Positions 52,895 through 61,571 of a stretch of DNA of 64,000 nt are shown piece after piece (within the stretch, counting starts at the first letter, position 1; each line of letters opens with the position of its first letter). Origin of the DNA: JANQOH01 sp965214495. GTDB lineage: Bacteria; Pseudomonadota; Alphaproteobacteria; UBA7887. The position numbers were made by a program, and so were the translations under genes. The stretch lies in assembly GCA_965214495.1 (NCBI GenBank), contig OZ243958.1, positions 1,922,001 through 1,986,000 of the forward strand. Reading direction: 5' to 3'. The notes beneath the pieces were generated by a model, which saw nothing but the letters and a program-made list of their open reading frames with translations, had not been told where the DNA came from and ran no database searches.

Positions 52895-53526
52895 CCGACG
52901 GTCTCGCCGAGCCAGCGGGTCATCGGCGGCATCGGCCCCGGATCGGCGCGATAGACCTGCACGCCGCATACGCGCAGGGTCGCCGGGTCGTAATCGAGGC
53001 CGTAATAGCCGTGCCGCCCGGCCGGTTCGCGCGGGCAGAGGTCGGGCCAGGCGGCGCCGACCGCTCCGGCGCGCGCCTCGGCGGCGTAGAGCCGCAGCGG
53101 GCCGATGCGGGCGCCGTCCTCCCACCGGTGCAGCGAGCGCAGGCAGGTGGTGTCGGGGCAGACCGCCAGCCCCGCAGGCAGCGCCGGCAACGGCGCCAGG
53201 TGCAGCATCGAGTGGTACACCCCGACGACCGGCGGCCCGTCGAGCCGCAACTGCCAGTAGTGCGACAGGCGGTCGAAGTCGCGCCGCCCGGCGCAGGCGG
53301 CCTCGACGAACCGCGCCGGCGGCCAGCCGTGAAGCTCCACCCGCAGCGGGTCGGGCGAGATCGCCCGCACGATGCCGGGCAGCGGCCCGCCCCAGGCGGC
53401 TTCCGCCGCCGCGAAGGCGCGCTTCGCCGCGGCGCCGTCGCGCGTGTGCAGCGCCCGCACCCAGCGTCCGTCCGGCGCGCGCTGGTATTCCCACGCGACG
53501 CCGATCCGCGCGCCGTTCACCGCCAT
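52876..53526 (-). CDS. Phage-tail-module protein, unknown (216 residues)
   Basis: MAVNGARIGVAWEYQRAPDG, GIVRAISPDPLRVELHGWPP, VGVYHSMLHLAPLPALPAGL and LPDLCP-like Pro-rich parts; six-plus Cys/Trp residues are spread along the chain. No family recognised. It overlaps the 3' end of the tail-tip protein gene by 10 bp and lies in the usual position of a small receptor-binding or accessory tail protein. Confidence 0.6.
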   Translation of the reverse strand: MAVNGARIGVAWEYQRAPDGRWVRALHTRDGAAAKRAFAAAEAAWGGPLPGIVRAISPDPLRVELHGWPPARFVEAACAGRRDFDRLSHYWQLRLDGPPVVGVYHSMLHLAPLPALPAGLAVCPDTTCLRSLHRWEDGARIGPLRLYAAEARAGAVGAAWPDLCPREPAGRHGYYGLDYDPATLRVCGVQVYRADPGPMPPMTRWLGETVGWLGRR

Positions 53527-56500
53527 CCCGGCTGCGACGGCGGCGGCGTCGGCGTGCTGCTCGGATACCGCACGTAACCCGTCACCTTACCCGACGGCCC
53601 CGGCCGAAACCGCACCCCGGTGGTGTCCCACACATAGTACAGGCCGCCGCCCACGCCGTCGCCGGCGTCGAGGCCGAACCGCCCCACCGAGACCGGCGTC
53701 GACCAGTTGTCGGACACCGCGTCGCCCACCGCCGGCACGCCCTCGATCTGCCGCTCGCAGCGCCACAGCGTGCGATACGTGCTGGTCAGGTCGGGCGCCG
53801 CGTCGTGCCACTCCAGGCCGTCACGGGTCCCCGGCTCGTCGTAGCCCCACGAGTTCGACGGCCGCTGGCTCTCGGCCGGCACCGTGTCTTCGGTGCGCGC
53901 GAAGATGTATTCGTAGGCGCGGCCGTCGCCGCCGTCGATCCCGTCGATCCCGTCCACCCCGTCGATCCCGTCGGTGCCGTCGGCGCCGTAGCGCCCGACG
54001 ATGACCGGGGCGCTCCAGTTCGCGCTCACCGCGGCGCCGCCGGCCGGCGCGCCGGACACCCGCCGCGCGCAGCGCCACAGATACGGCTTCGCCGCCGACA
54101 GCGCCGGCGCCCCGTCGTGCCAGGTCAGCCCGCCGCGGGTCCCCGGCGAGTCGTAGCCCCAGGAGTTCGACGGCCGCTGCGACGACGGCACCGAAGCCCC
54201 AGCCGTCGCCGCGAACACATATTCCCACCCCTGCCCGTCCTCGCCATCGACGCCGGCCGCAACGTCGCCGAGCGTCGCGTCCACATACGCCGGCGGCGAG
54301 ACCGCGCCGTCGCCGGTATGGGCGGCGATGCCGAAGCGCCAGGTCCCGGACCCCGGATCGGTGTGCTCCCACGGCGAGCCGCCGATCAGCCCGCCGCCGA
54401 GCGCGGTCATGTCGTCCCAGGCGTCGGTAGCCTCGCCGTAACGGACCTCGTAGCCGATCGTGTCGTCGCGCGGATGGGTATCCCACGTATAGCGCCGCAG
54501 CCCGGCAACCCGCTCGCCGACCGCGAACCCGGTCACCGCGGTCAGCGCGTGCACCACGCTCAGCACGCCCGAACCGATCTCGTAGGTCGCTTCCACCGCG
54601 GCGCCGATCGGCGCCGACTCCGAGCCGGCATAGACCTGGATCTCCAGCGTGCCGGACGCCGGCGCGATCCAGCTTGCCTCGGTGTCGCCGCCGCTCATGC
54701 GCGCCACCGTGCGCGCCGCGCCGCCGTCATGCGCCGCGCGCACCGCGCCGCCGCGCCAGTCGCCGGCCACCGTCAGCCACGCCGTCAGTTCCACCGCGTG
54801 GCCGGCCCCCGCCCGGATCGCCCGCTCGGTGATCCGCACGTCCACGATGCGCGGCGCCGCAGCGTGCGCCGACGGCAGCGCCACCGTGAGGTCCGAGGTC
54901 GCCGCCGCGTAGTATTCCGCCACTTCGTCGATCGCCTCGAAGCGCACGCGCCCGTCCGCCTGCGGCTCGGTCGCCACCACCCGCACCCGCACCGGCGGCG
55001 CGTCGGCGGCGTAGAGCCGCCACAGCACGTCCATCGGCGGCCCGTCCAGCGCCGACAGCGGCAGCGGCGTCGCCAGCCGCGGGCGTTCGCCGTGCGGCCC
55101 GCCGCCCCACACCGAGGCCAGCGCGCTGTCATGCACCGCCCCGTCGGGCAGCCGCAGCAACAGCCGGTCCGCCGCCTCGACGCCCGTCTCGCGGTCGAGG
55201 GTCAGCACGTCGCGCGCCGCGCCCCCCGCCGCGCTGTCCTCGATGCGCTCCAGCCGCCCGGCCGTGCCGCCGTCGATCATCCCGTGCGTGATGTGCACCA
55301 CGTCGCCGCGCGCGATCGTCAGCCCTTCCGGCCCCATCTCCCACTTCAGCCGCCGCCGGTGATACACCTGCCGCGCCGCCTGCAGGTTGCACTCCAGCGC
55401 CGCCTGTTCGCGACCGGTCACCCCGGCCAGCGTCAGCGTCGCCGAGTGCCGCGGCGTCGCCACGCCGGGGGCCAGGCGGCGCACCGTGTTCCACTGCCAG
55501 TCCAGGTCCGGTTCGATGTAGCGGACCACGATCTCTTCCGCCGGCTCGCCGGCGACCCAATCGACCTCGAACGACCCGGCGACGATGTTGCCCGGCGTCA
55601 CCAGCGCCGTCGCCGCCACGTCGGCCGCCTCCCACACCACGCCCAGCTTGCCGGTCTGCCAGGTCGGCGTGGCCCGCCCGCACTTCGCGACCGCTTGCAG
55701 CACCCGCGCGTGGGACTGCACCCGGTCCAGCGCCATGTCGCAGCGCAGCGCCGGGGTCTGCGCGTCGCACCACGACCCCCACGCCCTGACCGCCGCGTCG
55801 TCGAGGCGCGACGCCGGCAACCCGACGCCGGCGACGACCCGCCCGCCGATCGTCCACCCCAGCGCATACTGGCGGAAGATCCACGCCGGGTTCGACGTCG
55901 CCTCCGGCTGCGTCCACGCGCCGTTCCAGGTCGGGACCTTCTGGCTCACCATCGCCGAGACCCGGTCGAGACGTCCGGACAACTGCCCGGACGCGCGGAT
56001 GCGATACGCGATGCGGTTGCGCCCGCTGTAGTCCCCGCGGTCGGGCTGATACGCCCGCAGCGCCGACCACGTGAGGTCGTCGCGCCGGCGCAGTGCGTCC
56101 GACGGCTCCGAGGTCCGCCGCACCCGCACTTCGTAGTCGCCGCTGCCGGCCAGAATGGAGTCGCCGACGATCGGGGCCTGGCCGACCACGATGGTGGCGC
56201 GAACGGGCCCCGGCTCGGTGCCGAGCTCGGTGTCCACGGCCATCGTCCAGGCGCCGTTCCCGCGGCGGAGCTGCGTCTGCACCGTCTTCGGCGTCGCCTT
56301 CTCGTTGCCCCGGTCGTCCACCCGCAACAGTTCGCCGACGATCTCCACCACCAGCCGCCGCGAGTCTTCCGGCGCCGTGCGCACCACCCAGTCGTCGTCT
56401 TCGAGCGCCGCCCCGGCGATCGTATCCACGTTGCCCTGGACCAGCCTGACCGCCGCCGCGTCCCGGTCGGCCTGCTCGCCGGCGACGGCGACCGTGCCGG

Positions 56501-57257
56501 CCAGCTTCTCCTCGCTCTCGATGTCGTCGTAGTCGTCGATCGGCGTGCCGCCCAGCCGGACGTCCGAGACGTGCAGGTCGCCGATCCCGAGGTCGAAGAT
56601 CTGCGACAGATACTGGTCCTCGCCCTGCAGCTCGGTGTATTCGCGCGCCGTCAGGTCCGGGAACACCCGGTGTCGGCCCAGCACCAGCAGCAGCGGCTGG
56701 TAAAGCCGCGCCCGGTTCGCCCCGCCGCTCAGGCTGTAGGTCGGCTCGCGTTCGGCGGTCTCCGGCTCCTCCGGCAGTTGCGGCGGCACCAGCGCGTTGA
56801 TCAGCACCCCGCCGGCGATCTGGATGAACGCCGACACCAGCCCCGCCTGCCACGACCCGGCGGCGAAGCCCAGCGCCCCCGGCACGTAGAACGAGGCGGC
56901 GATCACCGCGATCGTCAGGATCACCCGCAGCGGGTCCGAGTCGCCGCCGCCCCGCAACGCCGCCCGCAGCGTCACGATCTCGCCGCCCGTCAGCCGCACC
57001 GCCGCCCAGTCCGCCGCCGCCACGAAGCGCCCGTCCACCGCCGCCGCCACCGGTGCATCCAGCCCGCCGGCGCCCGGCAGCGCGCGCCGCACCACGTCGG
57101 CCAGGCTCGCGCCCTCCGGCGGGATCGCCAGCGCCGTCGTCGTCGCCCGCCCTTCCGCCGTCAGCGGGTGCGGCCACAGGTCCAGTGTGGCGGTCGGTGC
57201 AGCGCCCGTGCACGCCCCGTGCACAGGCGCTGCATCGCCGTTGCGCGCCCCGGTCAC
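53517..57257 (-). CDS. Phage tail-tip / host-specificity protein J
   Basis: A 1,246-residue tail-tip protein of siphophages that caps the tail tube and contacts the host. The N terminus includes two hydrophobic segments (VILTIAVIAASFYVPGALGF, LVSAFIQIAGGVLINALVPP), then the J core (GGANRARLYQPLLLVLGRHR, IGDLHVSDVRLGGTPIDDYD, GWTIGGRVVAGVGLPASRLD) and fibronectin-like domains. Near the C terminus an ~80-residue unit is duplicated (QRPSNSWGYDSPGTRGGLTW and QRPSNSWGYDEPGTRDGLEW) around eight Gly-x-Asp triplets. The GTG start at 57257 lies in an inserted GGTGGACGGTGGCCGGTGAC repeat, so the native start may differ. Confidence 0.87.
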   Translation of the reverse strand: MTGARNGDAAPVHGACTGAAPTATLDLWPHPLTAEGRATTTALAIPPEGASLADVVRRALPGAGGLDAPVAAAVDGRFVAAADWAAVRLTGGEIVTLRAALRGGGDSDPLRVILTIAVIAASFYVPGALGFAAGSWQAGLVSAFIQIAGGVLINALVPPQLPEEPETAEREPTYSLSGGANRARLYQPLLLVLGRHRVFPDLTAREYTELQGEDQYLSQIFDLGIGDLHVSDVRLGGTPIDDYDDIESEEKLAGTVAVAGEQADRDAAAVRLVQGNVDTIAGAALEDDDWVVRTAPEDSRRLVVEIVGELLRVDDRGNEKATPKTVQTQLRRGNGAWTMAVDTELGTEPGPVRATIVVGQAPIVGDSILAGSGDYEVRVRRTSEPSDALRRRDDLTWSALRAYQPDRGDYSGRNRIAYRIRASGQLSGRLDRVSAMVSQKVPTWNGAWTQPEATSNPAWIFRQYALGWTIGGRVVAGVGLPASRLDDAAVRAWGSWCDAQTPALRCDMALDRVQSHARVLQAVAKCGRATPTWQTGKLGVVWEAADVAATALVTPGNIVAGSFEVDWVAGEPAEEIVVRYIEPDLDWQWNTVRRLAPGVATPRHSATLTLAGVTGREQAALECNLQAARQVYHRRRLKWEMGPEGLTIARGDVVHITHGMIDGGTAGRLERIEDSAAGGAARDVLTLDRETGVEAADRLLLRLPDGAVHDSALASVWGGGPHGERPRLATPLPLSALDGPPMDVLWRLYAADAPPVRVRVVATEPQADGRVRFEAIDEVAEYYAAATSDLTVALPSAHAAAPRIVDVRITERAIRAGAGHAVELTAWLTVAGDWRGGAVRAAHDGGAARTVARMSGGDTEASWIAPASGTLEIQVYAGSESAPIGAAVEATYEIGSGVLSVVHALTAVTGFAVGERVAGLRRYTWDTHPRDDTIGYEVRYGEATDAWDDMTALGGGLIGGSPWEHTDPGSGTWRFGIAAHTGDGAVSPPAYVDATLGDVAAGVDGEDGQGWEYVFAATAGASVPSSQRPSNSWGYDSPGTRGGLTWHDGAPALSAAKPYLWRCARRVSGAPAGGAAVSANWSAPVIVGRYGADGTDGIDGVDGIDGIDGGDGRAYEYIFARTEDTVPAESQRPSNSWGYDEPGTRDGLEWHDAAPDLTSTYRTLWRCERQIEGVPAVGDAVSDNWSTPVSVGRFGLDAGDGVGGGLYYVWDTTGVRFRPGPSGKVTGYVRYPSSTPTPPPSQPGWR
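57199..57233. repeat. 35-bp near-perfect palindrome inside the tail-tip gene
   Basis: Arms GCAGCGCC-C-GTGCAC and GTGCAC-A-GGCGCTGC around GCCCC, with one mismatch. It falls within the first 20 codons of the tail-tip protein gene, next to the GGTGG-type repeats, and may be another inserted palindrome or a translational control hairpin. Confidence 0.75.
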
Positions 57258-57276
57258 CGGCCACCGTCCACCGATA
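57240..57276. repeat. GGTGGA-type short repeat at the peptidase/tail-tip junction
   Basis: On the minus strand CGGTGGACGGTGGCCGGTGA, the same short motif family as 57655-57729. It removes the expected stop of the peptidase gene and supplies the GTG start of the next gene. Confidence 0.65.
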
Positions 57277-57729
57277 CACCCCGGTCGCCTCCAGCCCCCG
57301 CGCCGCCAGCGACCGCAACGGATGCAGGCACACCCCGGCGCCGGCCAGCGCGTGCAGCACGCAGCCTTCGCCGCCGATGCGCGTCCACACGCCGATGTGG
57401 TGCCCGGACACGCGCCGCCGCCCCGCCATCCGCATCAGCACGCCGTCGCCGTCCTGCGGCGCCTCGTCCGCCGCCAGCGGCCGCGCCACCTCGCCCGTCA
57501 GCGCGGCGATCTGCGCATCCCGCGCCCGCACGCCCGCAGCGTGCGCCGGCAGCCGCAGGTCGCGCCCGAACTCCTCGCGCAGCACCGCCACCACCAGATC
57601 GGCGCAGTCGCCGCCGCCCCGCGCCAGCCAGCGCTCCGTCCAGTGCCCGCCGCCCGGTGGCCTGTGGCCGGTCGATCCACCGTCCGCCGCCCACCGACCG
57701 CTATCCACCGACCACCGGCCACTATCCAT
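57254..57729 (-). CDS. NlpC/P60-type tail-assembly peptidase, ends altered by repeats
   Basis: About 158 residues before the next gene. The papain-like site is visible: Cys in GGGDCADLVVAVLREEFG and His in VSGHHIGVWTRIGGEG; the family processes peptidoglycan or tail proteins during tail assembly or infection. The ATG at 57729 overlaps the preceding stop (ATGA), but the first ~30 residues (MDSGRWSVDSGRWAADGG) are encoded by GGTGG-type repeats. At the 3' end, ATGVYRW runs into another such repeat and the frame stays open, with no stop where the next gene starts. The listed end is where the family-like sequence ends. Confidence 0.75.
57655..57729. repeat. GGTGGA-type short tandem repeat at the peptidase start
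   Basis: Read on the minus strand it is a run of TGGATAGTGGCCGGTGG-, TCGGTGGATAGCGGTCGGTGG-like units. It encodes the N terminus of the peptidase and separates it from the DUF1833 gene. A shorter copy is at 57240-57276. Confidence 0.75.
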
Positions 57730-58760
57730 CAGAACAACCCCGGCGAGGTCTGCGGGTCGTGCCGCAGCGCCACCGCCGAACGCCCCAGCAGCGGGTCGAA
57801 GCCGAGCTGCACCGTCACCCGCTCCTGGTCCGCCCGCACGCTCGCCACGTCCAGCGTCATCTCCCAGTCCGGCGCGCTCTCGCCCGCCAGGAACTGCATC
57901 GCCCGCACCGTCGCCCCGACGCCGCCCCCGGCCGCCTCGATCCACTGCATCAGGTCGCGGCCCACATTGTCGATCGACAACTCCGCCCGCGGCGCCCGCC
58001 CCTCCGTGTCGTCCGTCAATCGCGCCTCGAACCGCAGCGCCGTATAAGCCTCCCCGCCGAGCGTGTGGTCGCGCGAATCGTTCACCACCCGCACCGGCGC
58101 CGCCAGGTCCGGGTGGCTCACCTCCAGCGCCGTCAGAACCGCCGCATCCGGCGCCGACGCCCGCAGCGCGCGCGACCAGGGCGGGTTCGGCGCGGGAACG
58201 GTCAGGTCGCCGAAGTCCACCCGCGCACCGCCGCCGGCATGGAGCAGCGCCACCGTCATCGCGCCGCCGCTCGGGTCCGGGTCCGGGTCGGCCAGTACGG
58301 CCGCGACGAACGCCGTCACCGCCGCCGAGTTCGCCGGGCGCCACGTGTAGGGCTCCGCGTCGTCTTGTGCCGCGTCGAAAGCGATCGCCAGCGTCTGCCC
58401 GCCGCCGTCCCAGCGCAGCGCGATGCGCAGATCGGCGAGCGCCGCCGCGGTCAGCCCGCCATCGGAAGCCCTGTCGTATGCCGCCGGGTCCGGGCCGAGA
58501 TGGAAAGCCGCCTGGCCCCGCGCGGCGGTTTGCCTCAGCGCGACGCGCGTGACATAGCGCGGCGCCGCCGCCACGAGCGCCGCCGGCACCGGCGCGGCGG
58601 CCCGATACGCCGCGCCGGCGGCCGCGTCGATCGGGCGTATCCAACGGTCGCCGGCGACATACTTCGTCTTGATCGGCCCGGTCCGGCGCCACCACACCCC
58701 GCTCGAACCGTCCGCCGTCACCGGCGCCGCCGAGTCGAAAACCGATGCTCGTCGGGTCAT
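57729..58760 (-). CDS. Phage tail protein with DUF1833-like C-terminal domain
   Basis: A 343-residue protein. The C-terminal half, VSHPDLAAPVRVVNDSRDHT, YTALRFEARLTDDTEGRAPR, AELSIDNVGRDLMQWIEAAG and VTVQLGFDPLLGRSAVALRH, is the DUF1833 tail domain. The N-terminal ~170 residues are unassigned (GVWWRRTGPIKTKYVAGDRW, LRIALRWDGGGQTLAIAFDA). Its stop overlaps the peptidase ATG. DUF1833 proteins sit between the tape measure and tail tip in many siphophages. Confidence 0.8.
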   Translation of the reverse strand: MTRRASVFDSAAPVTADGSSGVWWRRTGPIKTKYVAGDRWIRPIDAAAGAAYRAAAPVPAALVAAAPRYVTRVALRQTAARGQAAFHLGPDPAAYDRASDGGLTAAALADLRIALRWDGGGQTLAIAFDAAQDDAEPYTWRPANSAAVTAFVAAVLADPDPDPSGGAMTVALLHAGGGARVDFGDLTVPAPNPPWSRALRASAPDAAVLTALEVSHPDLAAPVRVVNDSRDHTLGGEAYTALRFEARLTDDTEGRAPRAELSIDNVGRDLMQWIEAAGGGVGATVRAMQFLAGESAPDWEMTLDVASVRADQERVTVQLGFDPLLGRSAVALRHDPQTSPGLF

Positions 58761-58785
58761 GGCGAACCCGTCGCGGCGCCGCCGG

Positions 58786-59145
58786 TCATCGCAGCCCCTC
58801 CAGTTCGAGTTGCGCTTCCCAGCGGCGGCGACCGCCGGCGACGTGCGCGCGGCATTCGACCCCGCCCGCGCCGCCGCGCACCCGCACCTGCCGCGCCGTC
58901 CCGTCCTCGGGGTCGGTCCATGCGAACCATGTGTGCGCGTGGGTCCGCATCCAGCCGCGGAACGCGGCGAGGTCGTCGTCCGAGTCGAGACAGGCGACGA
59001 TCCGGCGCACGTCCAGCGCCGCGGTGAAGCGGCGCGCCTGACGAACCATCCCGTCGTCCCACGGGGTGCGCGCCACGTCGGCGTCCTGCCGCAGGCCGTA
59101 GTCCTGCGCGACGACGCGGGCGTATGAAGGCCAGGCCGCGCTCAT
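58786..59145 (-). CDS. Small phage tail protein (119 residues)
   Basis: MSAAWPSYARVVAQDYGLRQ, VARTPWDDGMVRQARRFTAA, FRGWMRTHAHTWFAWTDPED and the final WEAQLELEGLR fit a family of short distal-tail proteins of prophages that precede DUF1833 genes. No catalytic motif; structural role inferred. It is separated from the tape measure gene by the 2.4-kb repeat region. Confidence 0.75.
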   Translation of the reverse strand: MSAAWPSYARVVAQDYGLRQDADVARTPWDDGMVRQARRFTAALDVRRIVACLDSDDDLAAFRGWMRTHAHTWFAWTDPEDGTARQVRVRGGAGGVECRAHVAGGRRRWEAQLELEGLR

Positions 59146-59240
59146 GCCCGGACGAGGCGACTACCGGCAATGTCTCGATGCGTCATGAAACCCACGATAG
59201 ACACGATAATGCACAAAGTCAAGCCCTATTATGCATGGAT

Positions 59241-61500
59241 CGTGTTCCGGTTTGAAATCGATACGCGGCGGGACGACCGGCCCCCCGGCGCCCCGCCGTC
59301 GCGCCGTCGTCACCGGCACGAACCGCAACAATTTCTGTAGGGGCAACCCTTGTGGTTGCCCGCCTTCGTCGCCTTCCCGTTCGGGGAATCGGGCGCCCAC
59401 AAGGGGCGCCCCTACAGAAATTATCGCGGTTGGTTCGGGGTGCAGCGCCTGTCGGCGCCGCCGCTCGGTGCGCGGGCTCCGCGGACCGAGTCCGTCCCGC
59501 CCGGATCGGGCAGACCGGACTCCAGCGCCCCGCTGCCCCGCCGTCGTCACCAGCACGAACCGCAACAATTTCTGTAGGGGCAACCCTTGTGGTTGCCCTC
59601 CCTTGTGGTTGCCCTCCCTCGTCGCCTTCCCGTTCAGGGAATCAGGCGCCCGCAAGGGGCGCCCCTACAGGAGTTATCGCGGTTGGTTCGGGGTGCAGCG
59701 CCTGTCGGCGCCGCCAGCCGGTGCGCGGGCGGGACGCCCGCGCGCCCGGATCGGGCAGACCGAACTCCAGCGCCCCGCTGCCCCGCCGTCGTCACCAGCA
59801 CGAACCGCAACAATTTCTGTAGGGGCAACCCTTGTGGTTGCCCTCTCTTGTAGTTGCCCTCCCTCGTCGCCTTCCCGTTCAGGGAATCGGGCGCCCACAA
59901 GGGGCGCCCCTACAGGGATTATCGCGGTTGGTTCGGGGTGCAGCGCCTGTCGGTGCGCGGGCTCCGCGGACCGAGTCCGTCCCGCCCGCATCTTCGCGTC
60001 CTTGCGCGCTTCGAGCGCCTGCCGGCGGGACGCCCGCGCGCCCGGATCGGGCAGACCGAACTCCAGCGCCCCGCTGCCCCGCCGTCGTCGCCAGCACGGA
60101 CCGCAACAATTTCTGTAGGGGCAACCCTTGTGGTTGCCCTCCCTCGTCGCCCGCCTGTTCGGGGAATCGGGCGCCCACAAGGGGCGCCCCTACAGGAATT
60201 ATCGCGGTTGGTTCGGGGTGCAGCGCCTGTCGGCGCCGCCAGCCGGTGCGCGGGCTCCGCGGACCGAGTCCGTCTCGCCCGCATCTTCGCGTCCTTGCGC
60301 GCTTCGAGCGCCTGCCGGCGGGACGCCCGCGCGCCCGGATCGGGCAGACCGGACTCCAGCGCCCCGCTGCCCCGCCGTCGTCACCAGCACGAACCGCAAC
60401 AATTTCTGTAGGGGCAACCCTTGTGGTTGCCCTCCCTCGTCGCCTTCCCGTTCGGGGAATCGGGCGCCCACAAGGGGCGCCCCTACAGGAGTTATCGCGG
60501 TTGGTTCGGGGTGCAGCGCCTGTCGGCGCCGCCAGCCGGTGCGCGGGCTCCGCGGACCGAGTCCGTCCCGCCCGCATCTTCGAATCCTTGCGCGCTTCGA
60601 GCGCCTGCCGGCGGGACGCCCGCGCGCCCGGATCGGGCAGACCGAACTCCAGCGCCCCGCTGCCCCGCCGTCGTCACCAGCACGAACCGCAACAATTTCT
60701 GTAGGGGCAACCCTTGTGGTTGCCCTCCCTCGTCGCCCGCCTGTTCAGGGAATCGGGCGCCCACAAGGGGCGCCCCTACAGGAGTTATCGCGGTTGGTTC
60801 GGGGTGCAGCGCCTGTCGGCGCCGCCGCTCGGTGCGCGGGCTCCGCGGACCGAGTCCGTCCCGCCCGCATCTTCGAATCCTTGCGCGCTTCGAGCGCCTG
60901 CCGGCGGGACGCCCGCGCGCCCGGATCGGGCCGACCGGACTCCAGCGCCCCGCTGCCCCGCCGTCGTCACCAGCACGGACCGCAACAATTTCTGTAGGGG
61001 CAACCCTTGTGGTTGCCCTCCCTCGTCGCCCGCCTGTTCGGGGAATCGGCCGCCCGCAAGGGGCGCCCCTACAGGAATTATCGCGGTTGGTTCGGGGTGC
61101 AGCGCCTGTCGGTGCGCGGGCTCCGCGGACCGAGTCCGTCCCGCCCGCATCTTCGCGTCCTTGCGCGCTTCGAGCGCCTGCCGGCGGGACGCCCGCGCGC
61201 CCGGATCGGGCCGACCGGACTCCAGCGCCCCGCTGCCCCGCCGTCGTCACCAGCACGAACCGCAACAATTTCTGTAGGGGCAACCCTTGTGGTTGCCCTC
61301 CCTCGTCGCCTTCCCGTTCGGGGAATCGGGCGCCCACAAGGGGCGCCCCTACAGGAGTTATCGCGGTTGGTTCGGGGTGCAGCGCCTGTCGGCGCCGCCA
61401 GCCGGTGCGCGGGCTCCGCGGACCGAGTCCGTCCCGCCCGCATCTTCGAATCCTTGCGCGCTTCGAGCGCCTGCCGGCAGGACGCCCGCGCACCCGGATC
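59241..61500 (+). repeat. Mosaic palindromic repeat array 6 (eight tandem units)
   Basis: Eight units with GTAGGGGCAACCC at about 59338, 59574, 59818, 60115, 60409, 60702, 60995 and 61275; unit length 236-297 bp. Each has GGCAACCCTTGTGGTTGCC, a spacer with CCCGTTCGGGGAATC, GGCGCCCACAAGGGGCGCC, CCCCTACAG, a conserved ATTATCGCGGTTGGTTCGGG linker, GCGGGCTCCGCGGACCGAGT and, in longer units, the GGCGGGACGCCCGC palindrome. Orientation as arrays 1 and 2. The left edge GGTTTGAAATCGATACG equals the right edge of array 3. It fills the whole gap between two tail genes. Confidence 0.93.
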
Positions 61501-61571
61501 GGGCAGACCGGACTCGAACCGGGGCTCTGCCTGCGCACAGGCCGCAACGCGCGCCGGCGAAGCGCGCCTTG

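Noticed and set aside
52800..59027. A 2,075-codon open frame on the plus strand across the tail module
   Set aside because: It is antisense to recognisable tail genes and is Arg/Pro/Ala rich; long antisense frames are expected in DNA of this GC content.
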